A stretch of DNA of 64,000 nucleotides from Anas platyrhynchos (taxonomy: Eukaryota; Chordata; Aves; Anseriformes; Anatidae): positions 22,274,001 through 22,338,000 of the forward strand of contig NC_092597.1 in NCBI RefSeq assembly GCF_047663525.1, written 5' to 3'. The translations under genes were made by a program, and so were the position numbers. Shown in pieces: positions 11,078 to 23,690 of this stretch. Under the pieces are notes generated by a model, which was not told the DNA's origin, searched no databases, and worked only from the letters and a program-made list of their open reading frames with translations. Positions within the stretch are counted from its first letter, which is position 1; each line of letters opens with the position of its first letter.

Positions 11078-14000
11078 CTGAAAAGGGAAAAGTGCATGAG
11101 TTTTGTGAAAGATGTACAAATTACCTTGACAAAGAGTATCTTAAGGTTTGTTATTTTAAATAATTTAAGCTAACACAATAAAAACCGTAAGTTGTTCCAC
11201 AATCCATGTAACCAACAAAGCCTCTTCTTCCCTTTTCCCTATTCCTTTTCCTATTTCCCAATCCCTTTTCCCTAAGTCACCATGCACAGCCCTATTCTTT
11301 CTCTCCATGTCCACACCTCCCTCTGTGACTTGCCTGGAGCTGTGCAGGGCTGTAACTGCCTGGGCTGTACCTGTATTTGATTAGCTGGGTGAATGCTGCC
11401 TCTTAGAATCGGTAAGAACAGAGTTGAGACTGCCCTAGTTTTAAGAGCAGCACTCAATTGAGTTTCATTCATATTTGTTGATAGCAGGAAACTATTAGAG
11501 CTCTCTAAGTATCTTAATGATGATACTAAATGCTTACAGGTCTGGTGAAAAATAAATTTAGCTGAAACTGAGAGCATTAAATTAGCAGGTAGAGGAAGAA
11601 TGATGACAGAGGCAGTAAGGCTTATTACCACAGGAAACAGGTTAAACACAATCTGGCAGTGCAAGCAGGTCTTTGCAGTTTGTTTCCAATTGTTTTTTCA
11701 CAAATGGGATATGTTTATCTATCTGTTACAGCATGCTCATCGCTCTAGATAGCTGAACTCTTACCTCCTATGCTGTTTCTGTGAATATACTAGTAAGTAT
11801 TTAACTCGTAAAAGCTGATTATTTGTGACGACAAAGTATTTCTGTGGTACATCACCCCCTTCACTGTTTTTCACTCTTGCTCTTTTTCTGTCTATTTCTT
11901 CTGAATCTGTATGGGAAGAGAAAAGAATAGGTCTTTTGGGGAATAGAAAAGCAAAAAGAGATGCACATCTTCAAGTATACAAAAAACACCATCACCACCC
12001 TCACATACACACACGAGTGGGAATGAGATAATCAAAGATCTAGTCTGGGAATTCCCCAGAATCCTTTAGCATCCAAGAATAGACTGAAAAGTTTGCTTGA
12101 GGCTATACCACTCCTAGTCATCCTTGGTATGGATGGTATTAAGTCCCAGAGCAGGGTGAAAAGGAGGCGGGTTTCACACACAGCACTTGAGCAGCTGCTA
12201 ATATTAACAGGGAGAGGAAAACAACATTGAAGGACTGATTGAGCCTGGCAAGCAGGAAGCAGTCATAGGAGAGGACAACCTGAGCAGAAGGTTCCCAGAC
12301 ATCAAATACAGTTTGTTTTTGATACACTTCTGCTGCTTCTGTCCCACCACCACTGATGAAATGGGCAGGCATTATAGATGACTTTATCATATTACTGAAA
12401 CTAGTAAAAACAAACAATGCAACCAAATTATTTTCTATCCTTTAAATATACTATCTTAAGAGAAGTTTGACAGACAACGAGGTACTTGTCTATTTGTTGA
12501 GGGGTCAGCTGTAAAAGAGATCTGCAGCCAGTTTCTGCTGATGAGTATCCATACACTACACTTTGTAAAACTGCATATATGCACAAGGCTGAAATACAAT
12601 GGGTGCTAAATAAGGGGTACGTGTAGTTGTTATTGCAACAGGCTCACCTTTCTTTTTCACCTGGCACTTTACATCTGGGTGGTCGATGATCTCGCAAACA
12701 GCTACGCAGCTAAGGATAGAGCCCAACGCGCTTCGCTGCCAACCGAGACCATGAGGGCTGTAGAGGAGAGCCAGGCTCAGGTCACTGGTGAGATAGGTAC
12801 CTTCACCGAACAGGGACGTCTGAAATGGAGCAGAAACATATCCTAAAATGCTGTAGCGCAAACTACAAAAAGCACACAAGTGTTGTTTACGTTCAGCCTG
12901 GCCTTTCTGTTTCTGAAGGTAAATGCAGAAAGGCTCTTCTTACCCACATTTGGCCAGATCCATGCAGAGTTTTTTGTCCTGGCACTAATTCCCTGGGGTG
13001 GGGCAGCTGCCATCCCTCAAACTGACTGTCTGGCACAACCCTTGGTGTGGACAGATTCATGATTTCCCGGATTCGGATTTAGTTTGCCCGTTAAATATTT
13101 TATATCAACATGACTGCACTGCTGTCAGGGGCATTTCACTGATTTATTGAGACTGCCGTCATTCAAATAACCCAACCTTCACGTACAGACAAGGCTTTAC
13201 TCACATTTAAACCCCTGCTTTATAGGAAAGGAAGGAACTATTTTTCAATTGTGAATTCCTTTCAAAAATAACTGTTTTAGTAACTTCGTATCAGAAGATT
13301 TGGCCAACTGGGTATCATTATTAATCCAGTAGATCCGGCGTAGCTGATGAGCCATTACTCATAAAAAGAGTGTGGGGAGGAAATCATGGTTCAGGTTGAC
13401 AGGAAGAATATACAGCTGTTGTGTCAGAGCTGCTTTACAAACAACATAAGGCGAGGAGTCCCAGCTTCTCTTCTGTTGAAATCAGAAGGGCTACATATCC
13501 TGGGATATCTCCCTTAGCCAGGCAGAAAGACAATGACACAGGCAGTGCAGAGCCTATCTTCCTCTGTGCGTGTGCATTTTCCAGCTGCAGGGTGTTAAAT
13601 AGGTCACTGTTTTCAGAGGTGTTATGCTTCCTTACAAAGAAATAAAGGACAGTCATTATTTGTCACACTGGAGATGGAGAAAAAATGTTTCTTGCCACTT
13701 CCAGTTTTTACCCTGAGGCTGCATCAGAAGATCCAATACAACCACACACAAAGGCCTACGCTAAAGTGAAAACAAGTAAAAGGAATTACACTGTAAAAGG
13801 AAAAATACCAGAAAGGAATTTCAGGTGTTTTTTTTTAAGTGTCATTGGCTTCTAGTGGCCAACAAAAGATGTGGTGTCAATACGAGAAACACCAGGAGCC
13901 TCACCCTGTTCAAGTGGCAGTGCAGGCCGTTGTGCAGAATGGAATGGAAGTTCTCGAGGCGGCTACCGTGAAAGGCATAGATGAGGTCCCGCTCACCCTT

Positions 14001-16062
14001 GGTCTCGGCAAACTTGGTATTCAGCTGATCGCAATACACTACCTCAAATAGGAAGTCTGGAGCAGGAACAGCAGCACCAGACATCCCTGTCAGTTCTTGT
14101 ATCTTCTCATACTGGAAAACAGGAAGGAATACGGGTCTTAGTTTATGGGGTTAGACTATTCACTGAGAATTTTGTTTACTATCCCTTAAGTTTTCAAATT
14201 GCTTTATGTATTTTGATCATGCTTCCTGCTTAGAATTCAACACTCCCACAAATCAGGAAGAGTAAGCCTACAGTGAGAATTCTGAGTTTCTTGCTGTCAA
14301 AGCTAAATCTTAATTCATCTTTCCAGAAGAAAAAAAAAAAAAAAGACTGGCGTGCTACTACGAAATAGAGATGTAAGGAAAATCTTGTAATTCTACAATG
14401 CTGTTTTGGCTACTAAGATGACACGTTCATCAGCTGATCCTGGAAAAGGAAAAAAAATGTGAACCCAGAAGTTGTTTTCATCTTGCTGCTAATCTCTACA
14501 ACTATTTTGATCCTTATTAGCGAAGTGCCTCGGTGGCTCTTAACCTTACCTCTCCATTTTTGGGCCAGTACATAGACGTACAAATTTGTCTTTCAATGAG
14601 AAGCAGGACCCAGCCCCATGAAACCTGAGGAGGACTATCTTGGTCTAGTACATGCATGTACATGCTCTGTTAATGGGAGCTACAATCATTGCCCAATCAT
14701 GAACTACTGACAGTGATAACTAGTTCTTCCAACTAGTTTTCCTAAAATAAAAATTAAGAACCCCCTTCTCTATATATAGAAAAAATGCATTCACATCAAG
14801 TTCTTCCAATAACCAGCTAACTTCTGGCAGGAGGGAAATACTTTCTGAAACGCAAAATTGCCTTAAAAGACAAATTCTTACCAAGACTTTCAGAATGTAA
14901 AACTTACCTCCTGCTTCTTAGTACTTTGTATCATTAAGACCTTAGATGATAAAATCCAACTAAATAAATCCCAGGTCCTTTTCTCTGTGTTTGGAACAGA
15001 CTCTAGAAGTTCTTTCAGGCTTGGTAGCGCATTGGTATCTGCAAGCTAACAAAACAGACATTTAGTGTAAGCTCCCTCTTTTCATTATGATTAAACAGAG
15101 ACCTCTAGTGAAAACAAAACAATATTTCACCCTAATAGGTTGTAAACAGAAAACCAGTTTCAGTTCTGAGATAGACATTTGTTCCGAGTTTGTGAAAGTT
15201 TGTCGCATCTTGTTAAGCCATTTATACTTATGTTTATCAACAGCGTTTGCACGGTACACACAGGAATGAGCAAGCAAGCTCCTGAAAGGAAACAAGCCAT
15301 CAAAATGCAGTTTCAAGTGGGATAAATGCAAGAGGTATCCAGGCCCTGCAAACTGCAAACCCTCCCAAACTGCTTTTATTTACACGCAGTGCGAGGTCTT
15401 TTAACTCTCTGCATCTTGATATCAGATGTGGAAATTTGCAAGTAGTTTACTCACCAGAATCCCAAACTTATTGTGAAACCTGAGGGGATATATAAGGGGT
15501 AAACTGAGCCTCGTGCTGTGCTGGTGGCCCTGAAACACCACCTGTGCTCTCACCTGCTTGTACCCCACAATGTTCCCACGCACGTTTGCCCTGAGCTCGC
15601 CCATTAACTACAGCTTTACGTGGCTGTTTCCTCACTCCGGAGGCTGAGCAAAGCACTCATACTCCGGATATAAACACCCAGCACAAGCTCAGCTGTCTGG
15701 ATGATGTTTAGAGGTGTCCCTGCCCCAGGACTTGGCCAGACGCCGCGCCTGGGCCCTCGGTGAGGGCTGTGAGCGAGCTCCCCACAGCCTGGCTGCAGGC
15801 AGCGCCCGCACCCAATTCACTCCGGAGCCGCCTCCCGGCCTCAGCAGCGAGCAAAGCGGAGCCGGGGGCCACTCACCAGCGCCTCGAAGTCCTTGGTGTC
15901 ACCACAGGCATAGCGGCCGGGGAAGGGCCTGAGCGCCGAGTCGCGCTTGTAGCTCTGCAGCGCGGCGGCGAAGAGGCTGCACCGCAGGTCGGCGGCCAGC
16001 GGGTCCCTCCCCGCCGCCTCCCTGACGCGGCCGGCAGCCTCACCGGGGCCGGGCTGCGGCAT
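10933..16062 (-). CDS. PARP16: Protein mono-ADP-ribosyltransferase PARP16, complete, 6 exons
   Basis: Tail-anchored ER and nuclear-envelope mono-ADP-ribosyltransferase. In mammals it modifies PERK, IRE1 and karyopherin-beta1 and supports the unfolded-protein response. Coding exons (- strand) are 16062-15877, 15045-14908, 14111-13905, 12819-12648, 11906-11765 and 11077-10933, totalling 990 nt and 329 aa; human PARP16 is 322 aa. All junctions are GT-AG and in phase. The N-terminal helical domain (1-108) precedes the catalytic domain. That domain has the H-Y-Y triad of mono-transferases: His156 in AFHGS, Tyr186 in GEGTYLTSD and Tyr258 in KYFVVTNNQ, with the same spacing as human His152/Tyr182/Tyr254. 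The last exon gives a hydrophobic anchor at about 295-312. The last 20 residues after the anchor differ from the human sequence as I recall it. Start chosen at 16062, the first Met before the conserved [17 protein letters not shown] segment. Confidence 0.97.
11078..11764 (-). other. PARP16 intron 5
   Basis: Intron of 687 bp with GT-AG ends. Nothing further is seen in it beyond a pyrimidine-rich stretch near 11221-11275 (+ strand). Confidence 0.8.
11765..11906 (-). CDS. PARP16: PARP16 coding exon 5 (third catalytic-site residue)
   Basis: Encodes residues 235-281 with split codons at both ends, including the [20 protein letters not shown] segment. Tyr258 is the third residue of the H-Y-Y triad. 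This exon is too interrupted to show as an open frame starting with Met and was found by reading the - strand directly. Confidence 0.93.
12648..12819 (-). CDS. PARP16: PARP16 coding exon 4 (catalytic core)
   Basis: Encodes residues 178-234 plus one base. It includes [16 protein letters not shown] with Tyr186, then the [17 protein letters not shown] segment. Donor GTGAGC at 12647-12642. Confidence 0.94.
13905..14111 (-). CDS. PARP16: PARP16 coding exon 3 (NAD-binding His)
   Basis: Encodes residues 109-177, exactly 69 codons, including PAPDFLFEV and the signature [18 protein letters not shown] with His156. Both flanking introns are phase 0. Confidence 0.95.
14112..14907 (-). other. PARP16 intron 2
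   Basis: Intron of 796 bp. It contains a poly(A) run on the + strand at about 14331-14344 and is otherwise unremarkable AT-rich sequence. Confidence 0.8.
14908..15045 (-). CDS. PARP16: PARP16 coding exon 2 (helical domain)
   Basis: Encodes residues 63-108, exactly 46 codons, matching the LPxLKELL and [13 protein letters not shown] segments of the PARP16 N-terminal domain. It has no internal Met near the start, so it is easily missed by ORF scans. Confidence 0.94.
15877..16062 (-). CDS. PARP16: PARP16 coding exon 1
   Basis: Encodes residues 1-62, including [20 protein letters not shown], and ends DFEAL before GTGAGT. It sits inside a CpG-rich block. The N-terminal nine residues (Pro/Gly-rich) differ from the human start as I recall it. 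Confidence 0.94.
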
Positions 16063-16338
16063 GGCCCGGCCCGGGGTGGCGGGGAGGGAGAACCGGGCTG
16101 CAAGGCTGTGACCGCTCCGAGCCGGGGGAAGGCTCCGGCCCCGCCGCCTCCCAGCGCCCGCCCGGCCGGCGTCGCCCTTCCGCCTCGCCCCGGAGCCGCC
16201 GCGGCTCGGCTCGGCTCAGCCCCGCCGCTCCGCCCCGCAGCGGGGCTGTGCCCGGCTCTGGGGACGCTGTGGCAGCTGCATGGGGACTGGGGACACTGAA
16301 ATGCGGAGAGGCACCGTCACCTCAGCCGGGGGGGGCAC

Positions 16339-16450
16339 GGGGAAATGGCGGCTGCCCCGCGGGGTGTGGAGGGAGGGGTAGGGGGAAATGGCGGCTGCCC
16401 CTCAGGTGGAGGGGGGGTGCGAGGAAATGGCGCCTGCACCTCAGGTGGAG
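16339..16450 (+). repeat. Three tandem ATGGCGGC-containing units upstream of PARP16
   Basis: Three imperfect copies of a unit of about 40 bp, each containing GGAAATGGCGGCTGCCCC or a close variant. The ATGGCGGC/ATGGCGCC cores start at 16345, 16388 and 16427. The core matches the YY1 consensus family (AANATGGCGNC). Confidence 0.7.
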
Positions 16451-16479
16451 CACTTCTGTGGTGGTAAAACGCTGAGGGA

Positions 16480-19400
16480 GAGCCCAGCTGCCCCCACAAA
16501 GAACCCAGACAAGCGCATCGTGACCCCAAAGTAGGGGGACGGTGGTGGCAACACGCTGGGGTGTGAGCAGCGCAGTGGCCCCGTGACGCTTGTGCTCTGT
16601 CCCCTGCGTGTTGTCAGGGGTCCCAGGTGGCCCTTGTCCCCTGCCATGTCCCTTCTGGGGTATGGCGAGGTGCTGCTCCCCTTCATGTACCCAGTCCCAT
16701 TGCGTTCAGCCCAACAGCCAAGGTGATCAGCCCCTACGGTCATCCAGGGAGACTGCTCTTAGTGTAAAATTTGGCGTCACGTTGCTCTAAGTAAAGTCAA
16801 AAGCATACATGCAAATACAAAAGCGTTACTCCTTAAATGTTACCTTTATCATCCAAGCTTCTTGTAACCTCAAAGACTGAAGCCAGGTTTCCACAGACTG
16901 GCACTGCAGATTTAAGGGAATTTAAGGGAGAGGAATTTCCTTTTCATGGGACAACTTAGCAGTGATTTCTACAGGTTACATTCACTGCGTTGCCCAAGAT
17001 TGAGTCCAGGCAACCAGCCCTTAAATTCTGCCTCTTCCCTCTGTAATATACCATAGGGTCAGTACTCTGAAGCATTTCTCCAGTTTCAAGGTGTATCAGA
17101 AGTCTCCATCAACAGCGTGGAGGTCTCCTCGACCACAACTCTGTGGCCTTCAGTGCAAGATATTTAGACTGACAAATTTGGGAACTGTATACTCAGATCC
17201 CCAGAGACTGCCTTGCACCTTCTTCCGAGCTGCAATTTCAGCCTTACTCATAGCAAACAGGAACACCAGCTGGATTAAATACCAGCTGAGGCCAGGCAGG
17301 TATCAAAGCAAACAAAAGGCAAACTTGCTTCTAAGTGCAGAGTTCATATTGTTACTCACCCACTTGAATGGCTTGGCAGCATTAATGGAGCTTTCATGAT
17401 TCTGAGTAGAACCAGAAAATGATTTCATAATGATATATATAAACCAGTTTCAGTTGCAGGTTTGTTTACTTGCTTTTTACCGTTTTATCAAAAATGCAGC
17501 TTTAAGTAACAGCTGCGTGAGCAAGCCTGCAATATGAAGCCATCAGTTCTAAGCACAAAAACTTGCCTGGGTCTGACATATTTAGTGGCAACGTGGAGAC
17601 AAAATGATTTTAATGATAGCTTTAGTTTAGGTTACTCAAGTTACTTGCTGCATGTTTTTCTCTTTAAAACCATCCCATAAGGTCAAAGCTGTTTTTTTTT
17701 TTGTTTTTTTTTTTTTGTTTTTCCCCTTCTTGATGTGTTGTTAATTATTATTGTGCAGATTTTGGAATAAATCTTGAAGCCTGGATTCTGCCTGCTCTTT
17801 TTGGACCGTGTATAGTCACACAAGCTTCTGGCACCAATAGAGGTTTGCCTCACAACCGGCACATTTTGGGTAATCCCAATGACAGCAGCATGCATGGGCT
17901 ACTTTTAAGAGGTCTGGCACCACACAAAGCTTTTTCTCGGGAGTTATGTAAATTGCCCGGAGTTGAAATGCAGCCCAAGATTCCTTTCCATATTTCTATA
18001 TCCTTGAGAGGATGTATTTTATTTTATCTGATGTGGTGGCTTATTCTGCTGTAAATATCTGGTATCTCTGACAGTCTGTTAGCAGCATCTTTCAGTGACT
18101 CAATTCAGGACATGTTTATTATCTTGTATTATATTAAATTGTTCTGTGCAATCCCTTTGAAAATCAGTCATTGACTGTCTAATTGGATGATTTTGTTCAC
18201 TAATAAATCATTAGATGTAATCATTTTCTTTTCAGTGCCTATTAAAGAACAATATTGGAAAATGGTAGAGGTGTCTCTTTTAATGTCTTTGAAATTTTAC
18301 ATTGCAATTCTGAGCCCTCAAATCAGTGTGATTCCAGTGCCTTCATCTAAAATACTAATTACTGTGGCACAGAAGAGATAAAGGGTACTGCTCCTGCTAG
18401 TCTTGGGACAGGTAAAGACATTTCACACAGCAAAAAGTGTGTTGGCCTCCCATTCAGGACTGCAGCATGACAGGCAGCACGCTGTGCCTTTCATCTCACA
18501 CCATCCCTGGGGCTGTGATTTTGGGGCAGTGGGTAGGACACATCTGGCACTGCCAGCTGGAGCTTTTCTGTGTGGTGTGGGGCTTCCTGGCTTGTGGTTT
18601 CACAGTGGGGAAGGGCAATAGCAGCAGTGGAGAAGTTGGAAGATGAGGACAGCATGGTGAAATACAATGGGAGTTTCTGTGAAAGTGCGTGAATTCTGGA
18701 GATGCTGGCATCACTGTGCCACCACTCTTCTATATATAGATTCAAGTCTTTCAAAGTGAAGTGAAGACATCTTGTTGGCTTATCCTGGCGTGAAGAAATT
18801 AACCCCAAAGAGATCTAAAGCATCACTGGCATCATAATAGTTAATGGAGATTGTGAGAGCATTGATCCCAAACCGATGCCTACCTTTGGGATTTCAAATG
18901 GATGGCGCTTCCATTACGGCAGCTCAGCTGAGTTAGGCAATGACAGATATTGATGAGATAACAAGTTTGCTGTGTCGAAGCTGACTGAGAGTGCTGTCTG
19001 GTCAAATTCATCTGCTACTGGATTAAAATCCTGTTTTACAAAGCAGCCACTAAGCCGGCAATGAAGTACTGAAAGCTTTTGGTGCCAGTTTTAGGGGCGA
19101 CACATCTCCGTGTGCTGGTGCTGCTGGACATCAACCTACTCTAGACTTGGGCCTGTGAAATGCGTGAGGATAAGTCAGGATAAAGCCATTATTCATGCCA
19201 TGTGGAGGGGAAGCACAATTCCCTCCTGCAGTGAACACCAGCAGATAAGGTCTTCCACCGGGAGCTGCACTGGAAGCCCCGAGCCCAGAAGATCCCAACT
19301 AATCCCTCTCCCGACAGCTCCAGCAGGCACGGTGTTGGCAAGGCTTTGGAGCCAGAACAAATACGTAACAGCTGCTGCCTTAGCTTCTGCCTTGCTGCCT

Positions 19401-22400
19401 TTTAATTAAGTGCTGTGAGCAAGAGGCTGGGACTCAGAAGCAGCTTTCCAGTCCTCTTAAAAAACAACCCGAGCAGCAGCCTCTGCCCAACGTGCCGTGC
19501 ATCTCTGACCTCCTGCGTCCCTTTTCCAATTTTATTTTTCTAGAGATAAAGGCTGTCCTCGGCGATTTGCCGTGACTCAGCGCAGAGATGGCTTCGTACA
19601 AGGTTCTGAAAGGGTCACTGCCGGCGGAGCAGTTTGAATAACGGAGCTGCAGTGCTTCTTATGAAATTGAAGAGCTGATTATTTAACATAGACCGTAATA
19701 AAAATAGTTTCTGGTGTCGGTGGATGCATTTCAGCATAGAAATGTGGCTTAAATGTCTTCATTTAATTCCAGTGTGTTTAAAATTGATCTCATGGACCGG
19801 AAAAGAGATTTTTTTCCTCCTTAACTAGGGTCTGTGAAGGAAATTAATATAGGGGAGGGAAAATAGAAATACAATACTACGCTCAGTAAAACAAATGCTT
19901 ATGACTGAGAGGTTCGTTACTTGCTAGCAACACTGGAAAAGCCAGCTGTATAAGGTATGTTTTATTATAGAATTAACCTTGACCCAGGGTTCAAAGAGAA
20001 AGGTTAGTTTGAAATAAATCAGTAGTATGGTCAGGTCACTTCAAAGAGCCTAAAGCTGAGCTTGAAGATTACATGCTGTTTATGTGTATCCAGTTGGAAT
20101 AGAACATATGGTAAAGATAATAGAAGTAAACTATTTATCTCTCTTTTTTCCCCCCCCTTCTCCCTCTCCTAGGATTTAACGCCTTTTTGTCCTGTGCGTA
20201 TATATGCTGCAGGGAATGTTTTTGTCCTGGGAGATTTATTGAAAACAGAAATGTGGAATAAAACAACCTCCTTAAGTCAGCTGGGTAAAATATTCCTGCC
20301 TCTAACATTTTCCAATAGCTTGCTCAGATAAAAGTAATGACTGCTTGGGAAATAGTCATATGAATGCGATGAATCACGTTTCTCTGTCACTTGTATCTCC
20401 ACGTTCGTGTGGTTGTAAGGAAATCAAACCAAAATGTGCTCAGCTCTGAGTTACCGTGGTTCTAATCTAAAAGCAGGGCTCTCTTTAATTGTTACAGGGA
20501 TTTAGGAGCTTCCCGAGCACCAGGTAAGTGTGCCAAATGGGCTTGCATATCCCTGCTAGCACAGGGAGTGGGAAGGGAAGAGAATTAAGCCATTTAGCCA
20601 AAGCCACTCGGTCTGTAGCAAAATGCAGGGTAGTCCTCATGCCGTGGGGGATTTCAGAGCTTTCTGGGGCAGAGGGCCAGAACATCACCTAAAATTTCCC
20701 AAATACCAGGCCAGTGCTCCAACCAAAACAGCATTTAGCCCGTGTCCCCTTGTCCTTTTGTTCCCAGGAAGATATCAGGACCTGAAAAGTGGAGTCTCCG
20801 CCAGTTACCTGAGCCCACCTTCAGCTTTGTGTAAGTCACTGCATGGGGGAAATAAAGGAAATTTTCACTTCACCCAGATGCATCAGAGGTTACAAAGTGC
20901 TGTCAGTTAATCCTTACTAGATGGCAAATCTCCAGGGCTTTCCGATGGCATCTGTCTCTCATCAGGTAGCCAGAAAAACCCTTTCCAATTTTCTGGAGAA
21001 ATTCAGGAACGATGCTGATAAAGCAAGCATAGTTTTGACTAAAAAAATTAAAAACTCGAGTGAAGAGGGCCAGGTTCACTAAGTATCGGAAGGAATAACC
21101 TTTATAGATGGGTAAATGTGATGGCAGAAGCAGTAATGAGCTGCTGTGCGTTGTCTCTAACGCATAGGTCCTGCTGGTGTGACTTGCTGCGATGTGCAAG
21201 GATAACACCAGCGAGCTGGGTCCCTCTTAGGGTGCTGAGCTTTTGATAGATTTGCTCCTTACAGCAGCCTTTGATCCTCCACACTGCAAAATAAACTCGG
21301 TGGGAGTCTGGGTGTGGGATAAAGGCGGTTCACCCCTCGGTCACAGGCTCCAGGCTGGGTCAGGAGCGTGTGGGTGACACAGTGACACAAAGCTCCTCCG
21401 GAGCTCGCCCGACGTGCCTCTCTAGACCGCTCTTGGCAACGTGGGGATAACCAAAAGTGCAATTCTGTCCCCTGCTCCTGCTACAGCCAGGGCAGAAGTG
21501 AGAGAGGTCTGCAAGTCTCGTGTGGCTCTGGCCAAAATCGTGTTATCTGAAATAACTGCGGATTTGATGCTCCACCAAGCCCTGCTCCCAAGCCCTGCTC
21601 TCCACCAGTCTCTCAGCACCAGACAGGAGCGGTGGGGATAAAGCCAAACCCTTAGAGCAAGACCCAGACCATCTGCTGGGGGACTGCACAACTAAAAAAT
21701 GCATTTCTGTCCCCAGAAGAGCAGCCTGGGCTGCCTGCAGTCAGGTCTCAGTGGGAGATGTGCCTTTCTGCTGGCCGGTCACTGGGGCAGGGTGGCACAG
21801 GATGGATCCCATCGTGTGCCAGCCCTTGGAGAGGACTGGGGTCTCCTGGGGAAATGCTGAGGCTCTTCCCATAATATTTTTACAAATATTTTTCTTTTTT
21901 TTTCACCCAGCAGCAGCTCAGAGAACCATGGCAGAGCCACGATGTTAAGGTGCAGGGGGCAGCTGGGCGCCACCAGCTCCTGGCACCGGGTCCTGGGGAC
22001 CTCTGCAGGAGAGGGCAGAGGACAGGAACCAGAAAGTAGAAAATGGATGATATAACAATAAAAATAAACAATATCCTTTATTTTTTATTTTTAAAATAAA
22101 CTGCATCGATGCAGAGTTTTGCTTTGAGACGCCCAGCCTCCCCCAGCATCACCCCTGCTGCATCGCTCTTTTTATTTGATTTATTTCTTTCTTTCTTTTT
22201 TGTGCTGAAGGGTGCCTCTTGGAGTGGAAACAGCTCGAGGCCGGCTCGGGGTGTAGAGCAGCGGGTGTTTGGTGTGGCTGTGCTGCCTCTGCTTGCCCCT
22301 GTGCTGGGTTCGGGTGCCGGATGATGGCAGCAGTGCATCTGCACTGGAGGCAGCGCCGGGAAGCTTGTAAGGTTCCTCTGCCTGCTCTCCTGCCCCTTCA

Positions 22401-23690
22401 CACCACCCAGCCCCTAAAACACCAGGACTGCTCCCAGCACTCATTATGGACACCTCGCACCCAGCACAGCTTTGTCCCCGCTGCCACGGAGGATTTGGGA
22501 TTTTTTTTCCATGTCTCCAGGAGCGGTAACGAGCACGAGAGCTCTCGCTTTAGGATGCGAGGGGGAAGAAGTCACCTGCAGGGCACCCACCGGGTGCCAA
22601 CCAGCTGCCCCCTGCACTACCCCATCCCGGACACCTGCTGCTCTTTTTTCTTCTGTAAATCCCCCAAAGCAGCTGCTTTTGGGGGATTTACAGAAGAAAA
22701 GGGTGCTGGGCACAGAGCGAGCCTCTCCGAGCAGCTTTACGCTGGCACATTCGGTGCCGTGCAGGGCACCAGGTCTGATCTGTGGCCACCTGGGAGGAGC
22801 TGGGTATAGCCGAGTACCAGACATGGGGGGGTACACAGGGGGTCAGGATCGTGCCCTAACCCCCTGGAGTTGTTTCTTTCCCTCCCCTGGACTCATCCAG
22901 GCTGCAGGGACCTAATTTGTCTTGGCAGGCTGTGAAGCCTCAAGGCTCGTCCAGGTCCTATCACCCAAACCGTCCCCCTTCCCCTATCCTCATGAAGTTC
23001 AAGGGGGGGATTTATGGCATTTTAACGAGGTTGCTGCTCAGAGCAGGACCCCTTTGGTGTGGGGTTGAGTCCCTCACAGCTCCTCAACGAAGGGAAAAGG
23101 AGGCGAGAGGGACCGAAAAGCGTGCCCCCCCCCTTCCCATGAGGACACCTTTATACCCCCCCCTCAACTACAAAGGTGAGGCTCTTGATGGATTTGGGAT
23201 TAAAAGGGGCAATCCGCCTGCCCGAACATCTGGCCCGTCATCAGTGGTGACATTAGGAGCTGTCACACCGGAATTGCCATCTGTGATCGGGTCGGAGGCC
23301 TTTCAAAGGGAAGGAAACGGAGCGGGGAGAGGGGTGCAGGAAGGGTTTGCTGCAGGGGGAGCGACTTCCAGGCACCGCAAGGAGCACGAGCCCTTCCACC
23401 CCCACCCAAATCACTCCGTTCCTACAGGAAAAAGTAAAAAAAATAATCATATTTTTCAGGAATAAGCGTGCCTCAGCTGCACAGACAGAAGCACGAAAAC
23501 CTCCAGGCACCCGGGGATGCTCTTTTCCTCAGTTTCCCCTCTTTCCCAGCATTTTGGGCTGTTTCCAAGCAATTTGGCTCGCAGCCCCACAACAAGAAGC
23601 GTGGCGGGCAGGAGCTGCTGCCCGGCGCCCTTCAGCTGCTCCTCATCACGCCGGCTCTGGCTTCCATCTCCCCGACAGCCCTGCTAAAAG
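16480..23690. other. Intergenic interval, PARP16-proximal half
   Basis: No gene is supported. It holds poly(T) near 17690-17720, AT-rich stretches at 17.4-18.4 and 19.5-20.4 kb that may be regulatory, and the palindrome at 22646-22700. Open frames here are short and lack recognisable domains. Confidence 0.6.
22646..22700. repeat. Near-perfect palindrome (55 bp)
   Basis: A left arm of 23 bases (TTTTCTTCTGTAAATCCCCC plus AAA) is followed by a self-complementary centre GCAGCTGC. The right arm repeats the left in reverse complement with a single extra T. About 27 base pairs could form with essentially no loop. Confidence 0.9.

Larger units (their letters stand above)
15720..16480. promoter_or_regulatory. 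CpG-rich promoter region of PARP16
   Basis: CpG dinucleotides and overall GC rise sharply across the first PARP16 exon and its upstream side, compared with the AT-rich introns on one side and the 16.8-18.4 kb flank on the other. This is the usual appearance of a housekeeping CpG-island promoter. No TATA box is evident. Confidence 0.75.

Noticed and set aside
22646-22700. The palindrome read as a microRNA precursor
   Set aside because: No terminal loop and a near-perfect stem about 27 bp long, unlike an animal pre-miRNA; kept only as a structural oddity.
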